Shown in pieces: positions 56,215-64,000 of a stretch of 64,000 nucleotides of DNA. The stretch's first letter is position 1. Every line of letters starts with the position of its first letter. The DNA is taken from the NCBI RefSeq assembly GCF_001038485.1, contig NZ_LDUE01000055.1, positions 155,190 through 219,189 of the forward strand, read 5' to 3'. A program made the translations under genes and the position numbers. The notes under the pieces are model-generated. The model was not told the origin of the DNA and searched no databases. It saw nothing but the letters and a program-made list of their open reading frames with translations. The stretch is from Ornithinibacillus californiensis. Lineage in GTDB: Bacteria > Bacillota > Bacilli > Bacillales > Amphibacillaceae.

Positions 56215-56457
56215 ATGATTAGACTAGTAGCAGTATTAATTATATTTATTCCCGGCGTTATTGCAGCATTTGGTATAAAACTAATGAGGGATACATTATT
56301 TGATGAGTTCCATCCAATATTCTTCCATGCTGGAATCCAATTTTCTGTTGGATTAATTCTATTTATAGCTGGACTAGCATTTTTAGGTGGTTTTATCATA
56401 TATCGGGATCGCAAGAAACAATTAGAAAAAAATGAAAAGAAACAAAAGAAGAACTAA
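56215..56457 (+). CDS. yqzF: YqzF (DUF2627) membrane protein
   Basis: 80-aa protein with two TM helices (about 4-22 and 42-63) and a Lys-rich cytoplasmic tail, matching DUF2627/YqzF by FIPGVIAAFGIKLMRDTLF. In B. subtilis it lies next to the bkd regulator gene. Function unknown. An AAAGGAG site precedes the ATG. Confidence 0.82.
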   Translation: MIRLVAVLIIFIPGVIAAFGIKLMRDTLFDEFHPIFFHAGIQFSVGLILFIAGLAFLGGFIIYRDRKKQLEKNEKKQKKN

Positions 56458-56487
56458 TAACTTACAACTGGGTGGAGAGTGTTGTTC

Positions 56488-57843
56488 ATGAAAGTAGCAA
56501 AGTTTGGGGGAAGTTCTGTTGCTAATGCAAAACAAATAATGAAAGTCGGGGAAATTATTCAAAGAGATACGAAACGTAAATTTATCATCGTATCTGCACC
56601 CGGTAAACGACATAAAAACGATATCAAAATAACCGACATGCTTATATCATTAGAAGAAGCATATCGATATCACAATAATTATGAAGAAGTTCTTGAACAA
56701 ATATTAGATCGTTTTAATGAAATCATTATTCAATTACATTTACCAGATGCATTAATTGAAGATATTCGAAGAACAATATTATCTATCCTATATAGTGAAC
56801 AATCTACAACTATGAAAATTGATTCACTAAAATCGATTGGTGAAGATAGCTCTGCAAAGATTATAAGTGCTTATTTAACCAGTCTTGGATTAGAGGCCTA
56901 TTATGTTAATCCCAAGGAAGCAAGTATCTTTGTCTCGGATGAACCAGGTAAAGCACAAATTCTACCGGAAAGTTTCGATTTAATTTATACCCTTAGGGAA
57001 CGTGAAGGAATATTAGTAATCCCAGGCTTTTTCGGTTTTACATTGGAGGGGAAATTGGTAACATTTTCCCGAGGTGGTTCAGATATAACGGGGTCTATTA
57101 TTGCCGCAGGCGTTCAAGCAGAACTGTACGAAAACTTTACAGATGTAGATTCTGTATACACCGTTAACCCTAATATTGTACCGAATCCTAAAGAAATAAC
57201 AACACTTACTTATAAAGAAATGCGAGAATTATCCTATGCTGGATTTTCTGTTTTTCATGATGAAGCACTGATCCCTGCTGTTAAGCGGGAGATTCCTGTT
57301 TGTATTAAAAACACAAACAACCCAGAACTACCTGGTACTTACGTAGTCTCTAAAAAGGAACACAAAAATAAATGTGTTGTTGGGATTGCAAGTGACACTG
57401 GATTCAGTACCTTATACATTAGCAAGTATTTAATGAACCGTGAATTAGGTTTTGGACGTAGGCTCTTTGAAATTCTTGAAGATGAGTCCATCTCATTTGA
57501 ACATACTCCATCAGGAATCGATGATTTATCTGTTATCATACGGGAAAGACAATTTACTCCTGAGAATGAAAGTAGAGTATTGGAAAGGATTAAGAATGAA
57601 TTAGACCCTGATACAGTCACTTTAAAACATGGTTTAGCTCTCATCATGATTGTAGGAGAGGGTATCATGAATACAGTCGGAATTGCTCAAAAAGCAACAT
57701 CAGCTCTCACTTCAGCCAATGTTAATATTAAAATGATTAATCAAGGGTCTTCCGATGTATCGATGATGTTCGGAATCGAAGCTAACGACCTAGACAGAGC
57801 GATACAATCACTTTATCGTGTGTTTTTTGAAGATGAGGAATAA
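56488..57843 (+). CDS. Aspartate kinase
   Basis: Phosphorylates aspartate at the head of lysine, threonine and methionine synthesis. 451 aa of the AK-III/YclM type: KFGGSS at the N-terminus, FSRGGSDITGS, AELYENFTDVDSV, and two C-terminal ACT domains (about 305-450) for amino acid feedback. The ATG at 56488 has a GGAGAG site. Position between yqzF and spo0A differs from B. subtilis. Possibly cotranscribed with yqzF (30 bp). Confidence 0.92.
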   Translation: MKVAKFGGSSVANAKQIMKVGEIIQRDTKRKFIIVSAPGKRHKNDIKITDMLISLEEAYRYHNNYEEVLEQILDRFNEIIIQLHLPDALIEDIRRTILSILYSEQSTTMKIDSLKSIGEDSSAKIISAYLTSLGLEAYYVNPKEASIFVSDEPGKAQILPESFDLIYTLREREGILVIPGFFGFTLEGKLVTFSRGGSDITGSIIAAGVQAELYENFTDVDSVYTVNPNIVPNPKEITTLTYKEMRELSYAGFSVFHDEALIPAVKREIPVCIKNTNNPELPGTYVVSKKEHKNKCVVGIASDTGFSTLYISKYLMNRELGFGRRLFEILEDESISFEHTPSGIDDLSVIIRERQFTPENESRVLERIKNELDPDTVTLKHGLALIMIVGEGIMNTVGIAQKATSALTSANVNIKMINQGSSDVSMMFGIEANDLDRAIQSLYRVFFEDEE

Positions 57844-57851
57844 AAAACAAA

Positions 57852-57888
57852 AAAAATTACTGTATATTTGGCATACAGTAATTTTTTT
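57852..57888. terminator. Bidirectional terminator, aspartokinase / spo0A
   Basis: Stem AAAAATTACTGTAT / ATACAGTAATTTTT (57852-57865, 57873-57886), 7-nt loop, T-runs on both strands. Confidence 0.88.
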
Positions 57889-57892
57889 ATTT

Positions 57893-58675
57893 TTAGCTAG
57901 CTTTATGTTCTAATCGAAGACGGTCTGCCACCATCGCAATAAACTCTGAATTTGTTGGTTTAGCTTTTGAAATACTCACTGTATAGCCGAACAAGGCTGA
58001 TATAGAATCAATATTCCCTCGACTCCAAGCTACTTCAATTGCATGACGAATTGCACGTTCTACACGTGAGGAAGTAGTGTTGAATTTCTTTGCTATATCT
58101 GGGTACAACACTTTAGTAATCGAACCAAGTAATTCAATATCATTGTAAACCATTGTAATCGCTTCTCTTAAATACATATACCCCTTGATATGAGCTGGTA
58201 CTCCTATCTCATGAATAATATTAGTAATACTCGCTTCCAAATCTTTCTTCTTTCTTTCTTTTTTCATACCAATATTTGTTCGATTGGAATGAACTGCACG
58301 CCCATTCACTTGGCGTATTTGATCTGCAAGATTTTCTAAATCAAATGGTTTTAATATGAAATATGATGCCCCTAAGTCAACTGCTTTTTTCATAACTTCT
58401 TCTTGTCCAAACGCTGTTAACATGATAACATGCGGATCATTACTAGCTCTTCCCTTTTCTCTGAGCATATTTAAAACGGCTAGCCCATCAACATGAGGCA
58501 TAATAATATCTAACACTAAAACATCAGGCTTCTTTTCTTCTACTAGTGTCAGGCAATCTTTACCGTTGTAAGCAGTTCCAACAACCTCTATATCAGGTTG
58601 TTCCTCAAAAAAATCTTCCATTAAGTTAATTAAATCTCTGTTGTCATCAACTAAGCAAACTGAAATCTTGTCCAC
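57893..58675 (-). CDS. spo0A: Sporulation master regulator Spo0A
   Basis: Phosphorelay response regulator controlling entry into sporulation. 260 aa: receiver with acidic pocket DDNRD and phospho-acceptor Asp56 ([11 protein letters not shown]), and the C-terminal Spo0A domain with the recognition helix in [24 protein letters not shown] start with a GGAGG site. The upstream region has a sigma-H promoter and two perfect 0A boxes. Confidence 0.97.
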   Translation of the reverse strand: MDKISVCLVDDNRDLINLMEDFFEEQPDIEVVGTAYNGKDCLTLVEEKKPDVLVLDIIMPHVDGLAVLNMLREKGRASNDPHVIMLTAFGQEEVMKKAVDLGASYFILKPFDLENLADQIRQVNGRAVHSNRTNIGMKKERKKKDLEASITNIIHEIGVPAHIKGYMYLREAITMVYNDIELLGSITKVLYPDIAKKFNTTSSRVERAIRHAIEVAWSRGNIDSISALFGYTVSISKAKPTNSEFIAMVADRLRLEHKAS

Positions 58676-58719
58676 AAATGTTCCTCCTTTAAGGTATTTC
58701 GTATATGTCCACTCTATGT

Positions 58720-58744
58720 ATTCGACAAAAGTTCAAAATATCCT
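58720..58744 (-). promoter_or_regulatory. Sigma-H promoter of spo0A with 0A box in the -10
   Basis: Minus strand: AGGATATTT (AGGA at 58741-58744), 17 bp, GAAT (58720-58723). The perfect 0A box TTGTCGAA (58721-58728) covers the -10, so Spo0A~P should act directly on this start, as in the B. subtilis Ps promoter. Confidence 0.8.
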
Positions 58745-58851
58745 TTTATTTTTCAAAAAAACTTTGTGTTTTTTTATATTTTCTTTGATTTGCTTTGTTT
58801 TTCTTTAGTTTTCGATATGATTCGATTAGATACGACATCAGAATAGGTCGT

Positions 58852-58859
58852 TTGTCGAA
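58852..58859 (+). promoter_or_regulatory. Upstream 0A box of spo0A
   Basis: Second perfect TTGTCGAA, in the opposite orientation to the promoter-proximal one and about 110 bp upstream of it. Fits an upstream repression/activation site in spo0A autoregulation. Confidence 0.65.
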
Positions 58860-58895
58860 AAATCTTTAATCTATTCATAATTAGTTGAAATGGAA

Positions 58896-58925
58896 AAGAG
58901 CCCGTGCATTCACACAGACCCATTA
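58896..58925 (-). terminator. Weak terminator after spoIVB
   Basis: Minus-strand stem GTCTGTGT / GCACGGGC with several G-T pairs and a TCTTTTCC tail. Weak, but it lies directly after the spoIVB stop. Confidence 0.4.
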
Positions 58926-58935
58926 CCATTCATTA

Positions 58936-60228
58936 TTAACTTGCTTTTTTCTCTTCCTTTTTGTAAATATCTACTCCAGCATCTTGAAGCATCCATTCGA
59001 TATGAACTCCATATCCACTTGTAGGGTCATTAACGAATACATGTGTTACTGCCCCAATAACTTTCCCATTCTGTATAATTGGGCTTCCACTCATCCCCTG
59101 TACGATGCCACCTGTTGCTTCTAATAATTTCGAATCTGTAATTTGAATAACCATTCCTTTAGTGGCAGGAGACTTCTGTGGAACGCTACTTACAACCTCA
59201 ACATCAAATTCCTCTACTTTCTCACCATCAATAACCGTTAAGATCTTTGCAGGACCTTCTTTTACTTCATGAGATAACGCAATCGGCATTGGCTTATCAT
59301 ATTTTCCATTACTAATGGAGTTATCAAGTTCACCAAATATACCAAAGGGACTATTTTTAGTGATTGTTCCTATTTTATTTTCTTTGATAGAAAATTTTGC
59401 TTGCTTTTCACCAGGAGTTCCATTGTTACCTTTTTGAATGGAAGTAACCGTGGATTTTACAATAGTACCTTCGTGGATTTCAATTGGTTTTTTTGTGTCC
59501 ATGTCCGATATTACGTGTCCTAATGCACCATATTTTTTAGATTTGGGCTCAAAGAATGTCATGGTCCCAATACCCGCTGCAGAGTCACGGATATACAAGC
59601 CGATCCTATACTCATTTTCTTTTTTATCTAAGACTGGTGTTAATTCAGTAGTAAAGGTTTCTTTTCCTCTTTTCACCTTTACGTTTAGGGGCTTAGATTT
59701 CTTACCAGACTCTTCTACAAGCGGTTTTACATCTCTCATTTCTTCAATCTTTTGCCCATTTATTTCCATAATAACATCGCCAACTTTAATTTCAGCTTCT
59801 TCACCGGGAGACTTTGTTGCATTATCTCCATTTACTAAATGATGACCGACAACCAAAACTCCAAGTGTTTGAAGCTGCACTCCTATCGACTGGCCACCTG
59901 GGATAACCTTGACATCTTTTAAGACCGAGACATCGACTTTCTTAATTGGTAAACCAGCAACAGAGTAAAATAATTGACTGTCACCAGGTTCATTGAATGG
60001 CATAGTAGATGCATTAATTGCTTCTCCTTCTGGATAATCATCAACTGATGCATGAACTTGAACGGCTTTACCTAGGCTAGGAACTTCTAAGGGGAACTGA
60101 TTTTGAAACGTTATTATTTTATTGGGAATGGCAAAATAATTTTGTATAGGGGGCGTAAAAGGAACAATTAGCAATGCGAGTAGTAGTAATACTCCTGAAA
60201 TGATACGAATTTTGTCTTTATGCTTCAC
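58936..60228 (-). CDS. spoIVB: SpoIVB serine peptidase
   Basis: Forespore signalling protease that triggers pro-sigma-K processing by cleaving SpoIVFA. 430 aa: N-terminal membrane anchor (about 8-27), PDZ domain about 115-200 ([15 protein letters not shown]...[10 protein letters not shown]), S55 protease domain with His in GALGHVISD and Ser in [11 protein letters not shown] start with a GGAGAG site. Order recN-spoIVB-spo0A as in B. subtilis. Confidence 0.95.
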   Translation of the reverse strand: MKHKDKIRIISGVLLLLALLIVPFTPPIQNYFAIPNKIITFQNQFPLEVPSLGKAVQVHASVDDYPEGEAINASTMPFNEPGDSQLFYSVAGLPIKKVDVSVLKDVKVIPGGQSIGVQLQTLGVLVVGHHLVNGDNATKSPGEEAEIKVGDVIMEINGQKIEEMRDVKPLVEESGKKSKPLNVKVKRGKETFTTELTPVLDKKENEYRIGLYIRDSAAGIGTMTFFEPKSKKYGALGHVISDMDTKKPIEIHEGTIVKSTVTSIQKGNNGTPGEKQAKFSIKENKIGTITKNSPFGIFGELDNSISNGKYDKPMPIALSHEVKEGPAKILTVIDGEKVEEFDVEVVSSVPQKSPATKGMVIQITDSKLLEATGGIVQGMSGSPIIQNGKVIGAVTHVFVNDPTSGYGVHIEWMLQDAGVDIYKKEEKKAS

Positions 60229-60359
60229 GTATGTCCACTCTCCTTGTTCCTAAACCCATACCATATTTTATATCTGTACTTCTAATTTGACCTTTAATGG
60301 CGTTTTTTAAACTGGGAAAAGTTAAGAAAACCTGCTTATCTTTTCCTTTACAATTTATG

Positions 60360-60398
60360 TAAAAAAAACTGCCCATTGATTATACTCAACAGGACAGT
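60360..60398 (-). terminator. Terminator after recN
   Basis: Minus-strand stem ACTGTCC(T)GTTGA / TCAA(T)GGGCAGT with a short loop and a run of eight Ts. Confidence 0.85.
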
Positions 60399-60412
60399 AA
60401 CACGATTCAATA

Positions 60413-62128
60413 TTAGCTTTTCACAAGTATTGATTTTTTATAGTTATGTGCTAATTCATGTAATTCTTTTGCATGTTCTCTTGCAGTGTCAGTAACTTTA
60501 GTACCAGTCATCATTCTAGTTAGTTCATTAATTTTCTCCATTTTACTCAACTCTTTTACATTCGTAACGGTCCGATTTTGCATTTCATTTTTCTCTATAA
60601 ACAAATGCGTATCTGCCATCGCTGCAACTTGGGGTAAATGTGAAATACATAAGACCTGTGAATCATTAGAAATTTGAAAGATTTTCTCTGCGATCGCTTG
60701 AGCAACTCGTCCACTTACTCCTGTATCAACTTCATCAAAGATCACACTCGTTACACCTTGATGCTTAGCAAATAGTTTCTTTAAAACTAACATGATTCTT
60801 GAAAGCTCTCCACCTGAAGCTACTTTATTTATTTCCTTTAATGGCTCACCAGCATTAGTTGAAATTAGAAAGCGCACCTGGTCAAAACCATTTTTATGTA
60901 ACAATGCACTGTCGATTACATTATCAGGTGTAAATTGCACATTAAATGCAGCTTTTTCTAAATACAGATCCTTTAATTCTTCTTGAACTTCCAAAACTAT
61001 ATGATTGGCTGCTCTTTTGCGAAGCTCATGAAGTTGTTTCGCTTCAATAAAAGCATCCTTCTCTATTTCTTCCATTTCAGTTGTTAATTTCTGCAAATGA
61101 GAATCTTTATTTTTAATTTGTTCAATTTCTTCTTCAATTGAACCCATGTATTCAATAATCTCACTAACTGTGGACCCATACTTTTTCTTCAGACGACTTA
61201 TTTCAGAAAGTCTGCCTTCTATTTCGTTCAGACGATCAGGGTCATACTCCAATGACTCCATAAAGTTACTCAATTCGTAAGTTAAGTCTTCCATCATGTA
61301 ATAATGGTTAGATAGGGACTCCGACTTTTTAGCAATGAAATCATCATAATGATTAATTTCATCTAATGATCTTTGGGCTAAACTCAGCCATTCAAGACCT
61401 CTTTGTTCTCCATATAAGGCATTGTATGCCTCTATAACACCCTTGTAGATCTTTTCATAATTTACTAATTGGTTTCGTTCTTTTTCTAATTCAATATCTT
61501 CATCTGGTTGGAGATTTGCTTTTTCAAGTTCTCTTAGTTGGAATTCGAGTAGATCAAGTCTTTGGGCCATTTCTTGTTCATTTTCACTAAGTTCTTTGTA
61601 ACGTTTCTTTAACGCCTCAAGTTTGTTGTATAATGATAAATACTCTTCTTTAACTTGCACAATATGATCAGGATTATATAAGTCCAGCAGCTCTATATGG
61701 TTTTCTGGGACCATTAACGACTGGGTTTCATGCTGACTATGGATATCTATTAACGTTCTTCCGAATTCTTTTAATATTGCAAGTGTTACTAATTTACCGT
61801 TAACTCTGCAGATACTTTTACCAGATGACGTAATAACACGTTGCAGAACGACATCATTATCTTGAATATCTACACCAAATTGTTTACCAACCGTATAGAT
61901 TGCATGCGATTTTGAATCAATGGAGAACAAACCTTCAATCTCAGCCTTATCCTCTCCATGTCTAACGAAATCAACAGAAGCTCGTCCGCCAGCAAGTAAT
62001 TGAATAGCATCAATAATAATAGATTTACCGGCACCTGTTTCCCCAGACAAGACTGTTAATCCCTCTTTAAACGTTAAAGTAATTTGGTCTATTATCGCAA
62101 AATTACGGATAGATAATTCAGTTAACAT
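60413..62128 (-). CDS. recN: DNA repair protein RecN
   Basis: SMC-like ATPase acting early at double-strand breaks. 571 aa: Walker A GETGAGKS at 29-36, long coiled coils about 155-370, signature VASGGELSRIML and Walker B SVIFDEVDTGVSG. Located 20 bp after argR, the usual pair. No SOS box was seen upstream. Confidence 0.95.
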   Translation of the reverse strand: MLTELSIRNFAIIDQITLTFKEGLTVLSGETGAGKSIIIDAIQLLAGGRASVDFVRHGEDKAEIEGLFSIDSKSHAIYTVGKQFGVDIQDNDVVLQRVITSSGKSICRVNGKLVTLAILKEFGRTLIDIHSQHETQSLMVPENHIELLDLYNPDHIVQVKEEYLSLYNKLEALKKRYKELSENEQEMAQRLDLLEFQLRELEKANLQPDEDIELEKERNQLVNYEKIYKGVIEAYNALYGEQRGLEWLSLAQRSLDEINHYDDFIAKKSESLSNHYYMMEDLTYELSNFMESLEYDPDRLNEIEGRLSEISRLKKKYGSTVSEIIEYMGSIEEEIEQIKNKDSHLQKLTTEMEEIEKDAFIEAKQLHELRKRAANHIVLEVQEELKDLYLEKAAFNVQFTPDNVIDSALLHKNGFDQVRFLISTNAGEPLKEINKVASGGELSRIMLVLKKLFAKHQGVTSVIFDEVDTGVSGRVAQAIAEKIFQISNDSQVLCISHLPQVAAMADTHLFIEKNEMQNRTVTNVKELSKMEKINELTRMMTGTKVTDTAREHAKELHELAHNYKKSILVKS

Positions 62129-62148
62129 ATAATCACCCCATTCTCGAA

Positions 62149-62598
62149 CTAGAGCATATTAATAAAACGATCCTTGATAGCAATGGTATCTTCCTCTGAA
62201 CGACAAATAATTAGACAGGTATCATCCCCGCAAATTGTACCCATTATTTCGTTCCAATCAAGATTATCAATTAGCACACCTACTGCATGAGCATTACCTG
62301 GTAATGTTTTTAATACGATAAAGTGGCTTGTATGGTCAATCTTAACAAATGCATCCATAATTAATCGTTTTAATTTATCGTGAGGATTAAACCGTTGATC
62401 AGCAGGTAAACTATACTTATATTTGCCGCCTCTTGATGGAACTTTAACGAGATGTAATTCTTTAATATCTCTTGAAACTGTTGCTTGTGTCACGTTATAA
62501 CCTAAAGATTTTAAACGATCAACCAGTTCATCCTGTGTGTCAATATCATTCTCTGTAATTAATTCTCTAATCTTTATGTGTCTTTGAATCTTACTCAT
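62149..62598 (-). CDS. argR: Arginine repressor ArgR/AhrC
   Basis: Arginine-dependent hexameric repressor of arginine synthesis and activator of catabolism. 149 aa: N-terminal winged helix ([28 protein letters not shown]) and C-terminal arginine-binding domain ending in [16 protein letters not shown]. Strong GGGGGTG site. Native upstream DNA is replaced by an ISL3-type element whose end is 25 bp before the start codon. Confidence 0.95.
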   Translation of the reverse strand: MSKIQRHIKIRELITENDIDTQDELVDRLKSLGYNVTQATVSRDIKELHLVKVPSRGGKYKYSLPADQRFNPHDKLKRLIMDAFVKIDHTSHFIVLKTLPGNAHAVGVLIDNLDWNEIMGTICGDDTCLIICRSEEDTIAIKDRFINML

Positions 62599-62623
62599 CT
62601 TGCACCCCCATATTTAATAAAAA

Positions 62624-62647
62624 GGTTCTACGTCAAATGTTGGGGTG
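62624..62647. repeat. Left terminal inverted repeat of the IS
   Basis: 24 bp starting GGTTCTACG and ending TGTTGGGGTG; the inner TGTTGGGGT block is identical to the right repeat. Confidence 0.7.
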
Positions 62648-62665
62648 GTGACATTAGTCGCCACC

Positions 62666-63883
62666 TCATCCTATATGCACACCAACATCTTTATACTGTC
62701 TTGCCAATAAGATTTTCGCTCTAAATCGCTTAAAACTTCTAAATCCATATGCATTTCTCTTTATCACTTTAGTAGTATTATTTATACCTTCCAAAAAACC
62801 GTTAGAATAGTCGTATGCAAAGCTATTCAGTATTTCTATCTGCCAGTTTTGAAAGGTTTTAATGGCACTTATCATTTCAGGTATCTCCGCGTCGATTACC
62901 TTTTTATAGAAAGACTGTAGGTTTTCTTTCACTAGGGAGATGTGTTCTTTCCCCATAAGCTTCGCTTCCTCAAACCATTCTCGATAAGCTTCCTTTAATT
63001 CATACGCTACTTTCAGTTCATCTGACATACTTAAGTATCTTTCTAAGTGCCACTGCTCATCATCTTTTAAACGGCCCTTTGCTTTATGAAATACATACTT
63101 CATTCGCTTACATTTCTTACGATCATAGTCATGAAAGTCTTTTTGAACTCGTCTTCTCACGCGGTCTAATCCCCAGTAGATATAGCGACAAAAGTGAAAA
63201 CGGTCAGCTACAATAATAGGTTTACCTAATGCGTTCTGAACAGCTGCCTTGAAAGCTGGACTCATGTCCATAATGACAACTTCTACTTTTGCCCCATGTT
63301 TTTGGAGATACTGTTTAATGGTTTTTTTATAGCGATTTGGGAGAATATCTAATGGTTGTTTCGTGATACCATCCGCAATAATTAACTGATATTTACCCTC
63401 TTTTGTATCACCTTTATATTCGTCAATCGCTATGACGGAAGGAAGTGAGTTTACCTCTTTAATCTCCGTTTCCGCTAATTGGTCAAAACGTCTAACAATG
63501 GTTGTTGCCGAGGAGCCATATGTTTCTCCTACCTCTTTAAAAGTTTTTGCTTTGATGGATCGGATAGAGACCGCTTGATTCCATTCCACGGAAGTGCGTT
63601 GATATCGTTCTACGAAGCCGTTTTCTTCAGAAAATCGTTTTCCACAGGAAGGGCAACTATAACGTCTGCGCTTATACCATAGTTGAGTCATTCTTTCGAA
63701 CCATTTCAGATGTTTTACTTTTTGGTATCGATAGTCATGTATGCGTTCGGTTTCCTCTCCACATCGCGGACAACTATGTGGCTTACGCTCCATTTCCACA
63801 TAAACTTCTACCTTCCCATCTCGCTCTACTAAATTTGTTACGTTACAGTCTTTTAATCCTGGCATATTCATGATAAAATCCAT
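62666..63883 (-). CDS. ISL3-family transposase
   Basis: 405-aa DDE transposase. N-terminal zinc-finger pairs CPRCGEE and CPSCGKRF (about residues 38-83), HTH region about 105-135 (FKEVGETYGSSATTIVRRF), and catalytic residues in AIDEYKG (Asp), VIMDMSPAF (Asp) and SNGFLEGINNTTKVIKR (Glu). No frameshift or stop, so the element may be active. Reads toward argR. Confidence 0.93.
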   Translation of the reverse strand: MDFIMNMPGLKDCNVTNLVERDGKVEVYVEMERKPHSCPRCGEETERIHDYRYQKVKHLKWFERMTQLWYKRRRYSCPSCGKRFSEENGFVERYQRTSVEWNQAVSIRSIKAKTFKEVGETYGSSATTIVRRFDQLAETEIKEVNSLPSVIAIDEYKGDTKEGKYQLIIADGITKQPLDILPNRYKKTIKQYLQKHGAKVEVVIMDMSPAFKAAVQNALGKPIIVADRFHFCRYIYWGLDRVRRRVQKDFHDYDRKKCKRMKYVFHKAKGRLKDDEQWHLERYLSMSDELKVAYELKEAYREWFEEAKLMGKEHISLVKENLQSFYKKVIDAEIPEMISAIKTFQNWQIEILNSFAYDYSNGFLEGINNTTKVIKRNAYGFRSFKRFRAKILLARQYKDVGVHIG

Positions 63884-63976
63884 TTACACGCATCCCCATT
63901 CTTTATCTTGTTTCTCGTCAATTCAAGTATAAAAGAATGTTTGGGGTGCGTGTACTTTTTTTCTGAATTTTATTGA

Positions 63977-64000
63977 AACCCCAACAAATATTATAGAGCC
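63977..64000. repeat. Right terminal inverted repeat of the IS
   Basis: Read on the minus strand: GGCTCTATAATATTTG then TTGGGGTT; pairs with the repeat at 62624-62647. It ends exactly at the window edge. Confidence 0.7.

Larger units (their letters stand above)
62624..64000 (-). mobile_element. Complete ISL3-family insertion sequence
   Basis: 1377 bp bounded by imperfect terminal repeats: left end begins GGTTCTACGTC..GTTGGGGT (62624-62647), right end, read inward, GGCTCTATAAT..GTTGGGGT (64000-63977), matching at 16 of 24 positions. It holds one transposase gene. The right end coincides with the window edge, so the target duplication cannot be seen; the left flank is AATAAAAA. Boundaries rest on the repeats only. 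Confidence 0.8.

Noticed and set aside
59438..59842. 134-aa plus-strand frame opposite spoIVB
   Set aside because: Antisense of the PDZ/protease region; no support.

Overview
The window is a contiguous piece of a low-GC, endospore-forming Firmicute chromosome. Protein sequences and gene order match the Bacillus subtilis ypb-ypu-yq region (recS to ahrC). The divergence, and the lack of sigX and the riboflavin operon, suggest a relative such as the Oceanobacillus/Virgibacillus group; that placement is inference. Nearly all genes lie on the minus strand, which is probably the leading strand here. I saw no rRNA, tRNA, prophage or CRISPR array. One complete insertion sequence closes the right edge.

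Layout. 1-3208: end of a CPBP protease gene, recS, ypbB and, divergently, ferredoxin. 3213-4495: a cobalamin-riboswitch-controlled pair, an ECF S-component and a DUF4430 lipoprotein. 4568-11481: resE, resD, ccsB(resC), resB, resA and rluB (respiration control and cytochrome c maturation). 11579-15329: spmB, spmA, dacB, scpB, scpA. 15488-17191: a tiny YjcZ-type gene, an orphan ribT, a 34-aa membrane peptide, a metalloprotease-like gene and ppiB. 17347-24337: lysA, a reduced spoVA operon (AF, AB, AA only), sigF, spoIIAB, spoIIAA, dacF. 24469-33218: nucleoside catabolism (pdp, punA, deoB), xerD, yqzK, fur, spoIIM, yqxK, nudF and an aldo/keto reductase. 33282-34836 is a small accessory islet. 34929-42608: yqkB, yqjQ, yqjP, then a plus-strand block (GDPD, namA, rnz, aldehyde dehydrogenase) and SOS-type dinB.

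42825-55842 is a catabolic block: an M20 peptidase, an acyl-CoA carboxyltransferase, a methylmalonyl-CoA mutase B12 subunit fused to the epimerase, the mutase large subunit, prli42, yqjA, brxB, then the branched-chain 2-oxoacid dehydrogenase complex with leucine dehydrogenase. 56215-62598: yqzF, aspartokinase, spo0A, spoIVB, recN and argR. 62624-64000 is an ISL3-type element inserted 25 bp upstream of argR.

Together, the bkd complex makes acyl-CoAs from Val/Ile/Leu; propionyl-CoA from Ile or Val can enter the carboxylase/epimerase/B12-mutase route to succinyl-CoA. The riboswitch-controlled ECF/DUF4430 module about 42 kb away may supply the B12 this requires. A second theme is sporulation (spo0A, spoIIA, sigF, spoVA, spoIVB, spoIIM, spm, dacB/dacF). 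Recognisable control sites include sigma-H promoters with 0A boxes, a LexA box, a near-consensus fur promoter with a dyad in its spacer, a FadR-like operator, a cre-like site and many intrinsic terminators.
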